Source: COMBO-56-21 sp041559015 (lineage in GTDB: Archaea > Thermoplasmatota > Thermoplasmata > UBA10834). From it: 17,360 nt of DNA. The stretch covers positions 1 through 17,360 of the forward strand of contig JBFFED010000040.1 of assembly GCA_041559015.1 (NCBI GenBank), written 5' to 3'. Of the stretch, positions 13,230 to 17,360 are shown in pieces. The translations under genes and the position numbers were made by a program. Every line of letters starts with the position of its first letter. Position 1 is the stretch's first letter. The notes under the pieces are model-generated. The model searched no databases and was not told where the DNA came from. It worked only from the letters and a program-made list of their open reading frames with translations.

Positions 13230-14675
13230 TCATCCCTTGATTGCCCCTTTCACCAGCCTGAGGAGGTCTCTTATGTCCCTTCCTCTGCTCGTCACGTGCA
13301 GGCAGACGAGGTACAGGCAGGCACCCGCTGCAGAGAGCGCAACCAGCCAGAACGCCGAGTCGTTCACGGAGTTCACGGCGAACGCGAGGAACGCGAAGGT
13401 GGCCGCGCCGCTTGCGGCCGCGGGGACCATCGGCCGTATTATCTCTGTGGGGCTCGAGCCGAAGACGTTCCTGAAGACGAATATGAAGTACCCGAACACG
13501 GCCAACGAGAGCACGGTCGTGAGCACACAGACGCCGTCTATTCCGAAGTGCGACGCGACCGGGTACACAAGGACAATCATCATGGCGGCTTGCGCGCTCG
13601 CCTGGATTGACATGTACTTGGGCTTTCCGATTGCTGCGAGTACGCTCGCCGCGGGCGGTATCAGGGCGTTGAGCAGGCCCTGCATTGAAAGGATGGTTAT
13701 CGGGAACACCGTGGCTGCCCAGCCGTCTCCGAGCACGACGGGCACGAACATTGGTGAAAGAGCGGCCATCCCGACGCTCAGAGGGACGGTTATCACGGCA
13801 ATCATCCTGAGAGACTCCGTGTAACCGACTCTAAGATGGTCCAAGGAATCCTTCATCCGGGCCATAGTCGGGAACAGCACCTTGTTGACAGTCCCGGAGA
13901 TCTGTTCGCCCAGGGTTCTCCCGAACCTGACGGCGATGAAGTAGACCCCGAGGACGGCCACTCCGAGGACCTTGCCTATCACGAGCTGGTCTATGTTGAA
14001 GATCACGTAGGCCATCAGGCCTGCGACGAGCAGATGCGTCCCGAACCCGAGGAGGTCCTTGGCGAGGCCCCTGTCCATCATCGGGCGGACCCTCGCCGTC
14101 TGGTAGTATCGCAGAGTCACCACGTATGCCGCGCTCCCTGCCAGCGAGCCGAAGACGATGCTCCAGTAGGAGAACCCGGCCAGGGCTAAGCCTATCGACA
14201 CGAATGACATCGTGCCGTACTGAGCTACCGTCCCGACCGCGAGCCGCCGGAACTGCAGCCCCCTCGAGAGCATCACCAGGGACGGGAAGGCGACCGGCTG
14301 GATGAACAGGTTCGCGCTCATGACGATGAGCACGGGCGCCACGGCCGCGTTGTCGTAGAAATCCGAGATGGGGTCGGACAGGAGGACTATCGTGACGAGG
14401 AGCACCGCGGCGATCATCCACCTGATCGAGAGGCCGACTGCGACCGACTCTTCCACCCTCGTGTCTCTCTGGATGACCGCCTGCGTAATCCCGAAGTCCT
14501 GCACGGTCGCGAACAGCGCCATCAGGATGATGCCGATGCTCGCTATGCCGAAGTCCTCAGGCGTGAGGAGCCTCGCCAGGACCGTTATCATCACGAATGT
14601 CAGGACAAGAACGGTAATCTGTGCTAGGCCGATGTATGATATGTTCCTAAAAGTCCTGGTCCTGATGCTCGACAA
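13230..14675 (-). CDS. Wzx-like flippase / polysaccharide export protein (MATE/MOP superfamily)
   Basis: A 481-residue membrane protein with about 12-14 hydrophobic helices that would flip a lipid-linked oligosaccharide across the membrane. The opening IGLAQITVLVLTFVMITVLA followed by RLLTPEDFGIASIGIILMAL is typical of the polysaccharide synthase (Wzx/RfbX-like) family, as is the amphipathic FGTHLLVAGLMAYVIFNIDQ followed by LVIGKVLG in the middle. The open frame extends far upstream into the GT2 gene; I take TTG 14675 as start because it lies 65 bases after the GT2 stop and gives the normal length and N-terminus. The ribosome binding site is weak, so the exact start is uncertain. Co-transcribed with the GT2 gene. 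Confidence 0.9.
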   Translation of the reverse strand: MSSIRTRTFRNISYIGLAQITVLVLTFVMITVLARLLTPEDFGIASIGIILMALFATVQDFGITQAVIQRDTRVEESVAVGLSIRWMIAAVLLVTIVLLSDPISDFYDNAAVAPVLIVMSANLFIQPVAFPSLVMLSRGLQFRRLAVGTVAQYGTMSFVSIGLALAGFSYWSIVFGSLAGSAAYVVTLRYYQTARVRPMMDRGLAKDLLGFGTHLLVAGLMAYVIFNIDQLVIGKVLGVAVLGVYFIAVRFGRTLGEQISGTVNKVLFPTMARMKDSLDHLRVGYTESLRMIAVITVPLSVGMAALSPMFVPVVLGDGWAATVFPITILSMQGLLNALIPPAASVLAAIGKPKYMSIQASAQAAMMIVLVYPVASHFGIDGVCVLTTVLSLAVFGYFIFVFRNVFGSSPTEIIRPMVPAAASGAATFAFLAFAVNSVNDSAFWLVALSAAGACLYLVCLHVTSRGRDIRDLLRLVKGAIKG

Positions 14676-14740
14676 CGCCCGACAAACGGCTACTCCGTGG
14701 ATGATTCTTTCGGTCGCCCAAGCCCCGAGAACCCGTTCAC

Positions 14741-15766
14741 CTAGCCCGTGAACTTCCTGAGTTCGGAGAGGAACCCCTTGAGGGCGTGCCTGTCGCCGTG
14801 GAGCGCGATGTACATGAAGAGCCATTTCGGCAGGACCACGCCGACGAAGAGGTACACGTGATAGACGTACCACGCAAAGGAGAAGTTCGACCTTATGAAT
14901 CTGAAGTACCAGTAGAGTCCCCGCCGGAGGGTCGCTCCGGTCTTCGCCCTCGAGACTCCGACCTTGTGCCACATGACTGCCTTGTGGGCATAGACGACCT
15001 TCCAGCCGTCCTTACGCGCCTTGATCGAATACTCGGCGTCCTCGTTCCCGAAAGGGTACTCGGTGTTGAGCAGCCTCTGTCTGGCGAGTTCTGCCCTGAT
15101 CATCATGCCGCCTCCAGTGCACCAGTCCGTCTCGCCGTCCTCGTCGTATTGCCCCGTGTCCCGCTCCCCAGTGCCGATGTGCTTGTACACTATCTCCCGC
15201 CATGGCACTATCCTCCCGCCTGCGTAGAGTATGATGTCCTTCCTGCCGTCGTACGAATAGTAGTATGTCTTCGGGCCGAGCAGCCCTATGCGTCCGTCCC
15301 GCTCTCCGACGGCCACGAGCTCAGTCAGAAGAGCGGGATCGACGACCGTGTCGTTGTTCAGGAGGAGGATGTACTCGGCCTTGAGGGCCTTGAGGGAGAA
15401 GTCCATGCCGACGTTGCTCCCCCTGGCGAACCCGAGGTTGCTCTCGTTTCTTATGAGGACCAGGCGCCGTCTTGAGGCCATCTCCGCGAAGTCATCTGGC
15501 GATGCCGATTGAGCTTCATCGTGTCCGAGCTCGGCGAGGAAGGTGCGTTCCGCTTCCGGGTCGCTCTTTTCAGATGGGTCTTGAGGCCCCGGGGAATCGC
15601 CCGAGCAATGCTCCCTGATCCTGAGGATGGAATCGTCGGTGGAGCCGTTGTCAACGACAACCGTCCAGAAGTCGCCGTAGTTGAGCTTCCATAAGGATTC
15701 GAGGCATTCGATGGTGTCGCGCCAACCATTCCAGTTGGGTATGACTATCGCGACTCTCGGTCCCAT
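14741..15766 (-). CDS. Glycosyltransferase family 2 (WbbL/rhamnosyltransferase-like)
   Basis: A 341-residue GT-A-fold glycosyltransferase. Visible motifs: VAIVIPNWNGWRDTIECLES at the start, VVVDNGSTDDS (36-46), NESNLGFARGSNVG (107-120), LLLNNDTVVDP (134-144, the metal and donor binding region), WCTGGGMMIRAELA (215-228), and GNEDAEYSIKARKDGW (240-255, catalytic acidic pair). The C-terminal 60 residues are hydrophobic and aromatic, suggesting membrane attachment. An acidic and serine/proline-rich insertion (about 53-99) separates motifs that are usually 20-25 residues apart. The ATG at 15766 has GAGGAGG eight bases upstream, a very good ribosome binding site. It is the first gene of the GT2-flippase pair and probably acts on the lipid-linked acceptor before flipping. 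The sugar is unknown. Confidence 0.93.
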   Translation of the reverse strand: MGPRVAIVIPNWNGWRDTIECLESLWKLNYGDFWTVVVDNGSTDDSILRIREHCSGDSPGPQDPSEKSDPEAERTFLAELGHDEAQSASPDDFAEMASRRRLVLIRNESNLGFARGSNVGMDFSLKALKAEYILLLNNDTVVDPALLTELVAVGERDGRIGLLGPKTYYYSYDGRKDIILYAGGRIVPWREIVYKHIGTGERDTGQYDEDGETDWCTGGGMMIRAELARQRLLNTEYPFGNEDAEYSIKARKDGWKVVYAHKAVMWHKVGVSRAKTGATLRRGLYWYFRFIRSNFSFAWYVYHVYLFVGVVLPKWLFMYIALHGDRHALKGFLSELRKFTG

Positions 15767-15898
15767 TTGGTCTGCCTCCTCACACCAAGCGGCTGGAGGC
15801 TGCGTCCGTTCTCCGCAGTGGTCTCAGGTGGCCGCTGCGCAGACACTATGATAGTCCAGCCCCGAGTCGCTTGCGTATCGGACTTGACAGCCGTGGAC

Positions 15899-15912
15899 TG
15901 CATATATAATCC
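15899..15912 (-). promoter_or_regulatory. Strong TATA-like box upstream of the GT2-flippase pair (usable on either strand)
   Basis: The plus-strand reading is TGCATATATAATCC and the minus-strand reading GGATTATATATGCA. On the minus strand it would start transcription near 15880; on the plus strand near 15935. Confidence 0.45.
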
Positions 15913-16095
15913 CTCGCCGAGCGCCCTCCGGACGGAGGAAGTAGGTCGTCTTGACGTGAGCATCTATGACGCGCCTCGCAGCCAAGTAGTCATGCCTTTG
16001 AGAAGGCGGGAGCTCCGTGAAGATGCGGTTCGGATACGAACCCAAAGCATGTACGCCCTCACAGGAAGCAGACTACCTGGCAGGATTGGCCGCCA

Positions 16096-16113
16096 CACTA
16101 TTGTACAATTGTG
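16096..16113. promoter_or_regulatory. 18-bp near-perfect palindrome upstream of the GPT promoter
   Basis: CACTATTGTACAATTGTG has a perfect 10-bp core (ATTGTACAAT, 16100-16109), and the CAC/GTG ends also pair, with one mismatch position. It lies about 17 bases upstream of the TATA box, the same spacing as the inverted repeat at 8380-8393, and is a candidate activator site. Confidence 0.45.
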
Positions 16114-16125
16114 CGCATAGGGCGT

Positions 16126-16139
16126 GCAAAGATAATATC
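16126..16139 (+). promoter_or_regulatory. TATA box of the GPT-like gene
   Basis: TGCAAAGATAATATC is a good BRE/TATA combination. It would start transcription near 16157-16162, after the ATG at 16151 but before the TTG at 16172, which affects the choice of start codon. Confidence 0.45.
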
Positions 16140-16150
16140 GCAGTTCGTGA

Positions 16151-17122
16151 ATGCCGCACAGAGGTAACCCCTTGTTCAACGGCATCGAGTTCGTCGGCGC
16201 CTTCACGGTATCTCTGGTCACGACCTTTCTCATCATGCCTTGGCTCATCACGAAGCTGAAGGTCGTCGGAGTGACCGGGATTGACCAGAACAAGCCCGAC
16301 AAGCCGGAAGTCGCCGAGATGGGCGGCATAGGGGTCGTCGTCGGGTTCTTCGCAGGAGTGAGCGCATTGATGGCGCTCGACGGGATCGAGAATGCATCCT
16401 TGTTGAGCGTATCGCTCTCAGCAATCCTGGGCGCTGCGTTCGTCGGGATGATGGACGACATGTTCGACCTCCGACAGAGGCACAAGGCGCTGCTCCCGTT
16501 CGTCTTGGCGCTGCCCCTTGGAACCTTCCTGGGCGAGGACATCGTCATCCCTCATGTGGCCACGGTGAACTTCGGGCCTTGGATGATACTAGCCGCCGCC
16601 TTCGCCATCACATGCGCGGCCAACGCCGCGAACATGCTCGAGGGCTTCAACGGGCTTGGCACGGGGCTGGGCCTCATCATGGGATTCACGCTCGTCGTGC
16701 TCTGTGTCATGCACGAGAGGATGGACGGCATCTACGTGTTGCTGCCCCTCCTCGGAGCGCTCGTGGCCTTCCTCCACTTCAACAAGTATCCAGCCAAGGC
16801 GTTCCCGGGCGATACCATGATGTTGTTCATGGGAGCGACGCTTGCCGTAGCGGGCATGCTCTCGGAACTGCACGTCCAGACGATGTTCATATTCATCCCG
16901 ATGATCCTGGAGTTCTTCCTCAAGCTGAGAGGAAGGTTCAGGGCGGAGAATTACGCCACAAAGGCCGCAAACGGCCACCTGACATATGGTGGCAGGATCG
17001 AGTCGATCACCCACCTGTTGATGAAGCACTGGAAATGCACGGAGACCTCGCTCGTTTACGCGATATTCGCAATTGAAGGTGCCTTCTGTGCGGCCGTGGT
17101 AGTGGTCGACTTCCTGCTCTGA
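16151..17122 (+). CDS. Polyprenyl-phosphate sugar-1-phosphate transferase (GPT/WecA/MraY family)
   Basis: A 323-residue polytopic membrane enzyme that moves a sugar-1-phosphate, usually GlcNAc-1-P, from UDP-sugar to polyprenyl (in archaea dolichyl) phosphate, the first step of lipid-linked glycan assembly. Family motifs: DKPEVAEMGGI, MMDDMFDLRQRHK (catalytic DD), ANAANMLEGFNGLGTG, and AFPGDTMMLFMGATLAVAG. About ten hydrophobic helices are visible. The ATG at 16151 gives the longest sensible form, but TTG at 16172 is a serious rival: AGAGGT lies six bases before it and the TATA box at 16131-16138 would start transcription just ahead of that site, making the protein seven residues shorter. It faces away from the GT2-flippase pair; with UppP at 3741 it completes a lipid-carrier cycle. 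Confidence 0.94.
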   Translation: MPHRGNPLFNGIEFVGAFTVSLVTTFLIMPWLITKLKVVGVTGIDQNKPDKPEVAEMGGIGVVVGFFAGVSALMALDGIENASLLSVSLSAILGAAFVGMMDDMFDLRQRHKALLPFVLALPLGTFLGEDIVIPHVATVNFGPWMILAAAFAITCAANAANMLEGFNGLGTGLGLIMGFTLVVLCVMHERMDGIYVLLPLLGALVAFLHFNKYPAKAFPGDTMMLFMGATLAVAGMLSELHVQTMFIFIPMILEFFLKLRGRFRAENYATKAANGHLTYGGRIESITHLLMKHWKCTETSLVYAIFAIEGAFCAAVVVVDFLL

Positions 17123-17138
17123 TGCCTGGGGGGTTCTG

Positions 17139-17360
17139 TCAATAGTCGGGTGTTGGCCACTTGGACCTCCCCGACCATCGACTCGTCCCATTCGGCTCCG
17201 GCCGTGCGCCCCTTCCGGAGTCGTAGAGGACCATCATCACGTCATGCTGGGACGCGCCGGGGTCGAACCGTAGACCCCCTGCCGTCATGTTGAGGACGGC
17301 TGTTGGCAGCGGGCCAGAGCTCCTGGAAGACGCGCCCATTCGGGAATATGGATTCCTCCC
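17139..17360 (-). CDS. Possible C-terminal end of an unidentified gene running off the right edge
   Basis: The minus-strand frame ending at a TGA at 17139 stays open to the window edge (73 codons). Third positions are mostly G or C, as in the real genes here. The readable part contains LPTAVLNMTAGGLRFDPGAS followed by QHDVMMVLYDSGRG and an Arg/Ser/Pro-rich tail. I recognise no family. It may be a true gene end convergent with the GPT gene, 16 bases apart, or a GC-driven open frame. Confidence 0.35.
   Translation of the reverse strand, partial: GRNPYSRMGASSRSSGPLPTAVLNMTAGGLRFDPGASQHDVMMVLYDSGRGARPEPNGTSRWSGRSKWPTPDY

Larger units (their letters stand above)
15767..16150. other. Divergent intergenic region between the GT2 and GPT-like genes
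   Basis: A 384-base stretch without a convincing gene. It holds a symmetric TATA-like box at 15901-15910, a second weaker minus-strand box near 15847-15856, the palindrome at 16096-16113 and the GPT promoter. If the 15901 box drives the GT2 gene, its leader is about 110 bases, unusually long here. Short open frames are present on both strands but lack consistent signals. Confidence 0.5.

Noticed and set aside
14676..14972. N-terminal extension of the flippase overlapping the GT2 gene
   Set aside because: It is an Arg-rich shadow of the GT2 3' end; the transmembrane family pattern begins after 14675.
16017..16259. Small plus-strand frame overlapping the GPT-like gene, with a GGGAG stretch ahead of an ATG at 16023
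   Set aside because: It overlaps the GPT gene by more than 100 bases, its end is a Ser/Arg-rich shadow, and it covers the palindrome and TATA box that serve the GPT gene.
1..17360. tRNA, rRNA, CRISPR, insertion sequence or prophage features
   Set aside because: Reading both strands I saw no tRNA cloverleaf, regularly spaced repeats, transposase motifs or terminal inverted repeats.

Overview
The window reads as a piece of a GC-rich archaeal genome. AT-rich TATA/BRE-like boxes stand about 25-30 bases upstream of likely transcription starts in an otherwise GC-rich background, and several genes look leaderless or nearly so. The gene content agrees: a GPT/WecA-type glycolipid phosphotransferase of the form seen in archaea, an Lrp/AsnC regulator, a multi-zinc-ribbon protein, and surface proteins with one C-terminal membrane anchor. 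A Thermoplasmatota-like lineage is my best guess, but that is inference from gene style, not proof. No rRNA, tRNA, CRISPR array or insertion sequence was seen.

Left part (1-2850, minus strand): a probable five-gene run, read right to left, of a four-module zinc-ribbon protein, a short LarC-like nickel-pincer-cofactor protein, TusA, a DsrE-family protein and a cysteine desulfurase cut by the window edge. The last three form a sulfur-transfer set (cysteine desulfurase to persulfide carriers), which may supply sulfur to cofactor or tRNA thiolation.

Middle (2850-8700): a PKD/calcium-loop surface protein with a C-terminal anchor; UppP (polyprenyl-diphosphate phosphatase); a large membrane-anchored subtilisin-like protease ending in a cupredoxin-like domain that seems to lack copper ligands; a small acidic anchored protein; an Lrp/AsnC regulator; and, divergent from it, an unusually well-signalled 46-codon gene (8461-8601) with its own TATA box, strong ribosome binding site and two inverted repeats.

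Right part (8690-17360): an MFS transporter, a radical SAM/SPASM protein, then a surface-polysaccharide or protein-glycosylation block: a GT4 glycosyltransferase, a CmcI-like methyltransferase, a Wzx-like flippase and a GT2 glycosyltransferase (all minus), followed by a plus-strand GPT/WecA-like enzyme that would start lipid-linked glycan assembly. Together with UppP this gives initiation, extension, decoration, flipping and carrier recycling. A possible gene end lies at the right edge.

A recurring theme is dyad symmetry close to TATA boxes (2811-2843, 7552-7591, 8316-8325, 8380-8393, 8428-8440, 16096-16113), suggesting dense local transcription-factor control.
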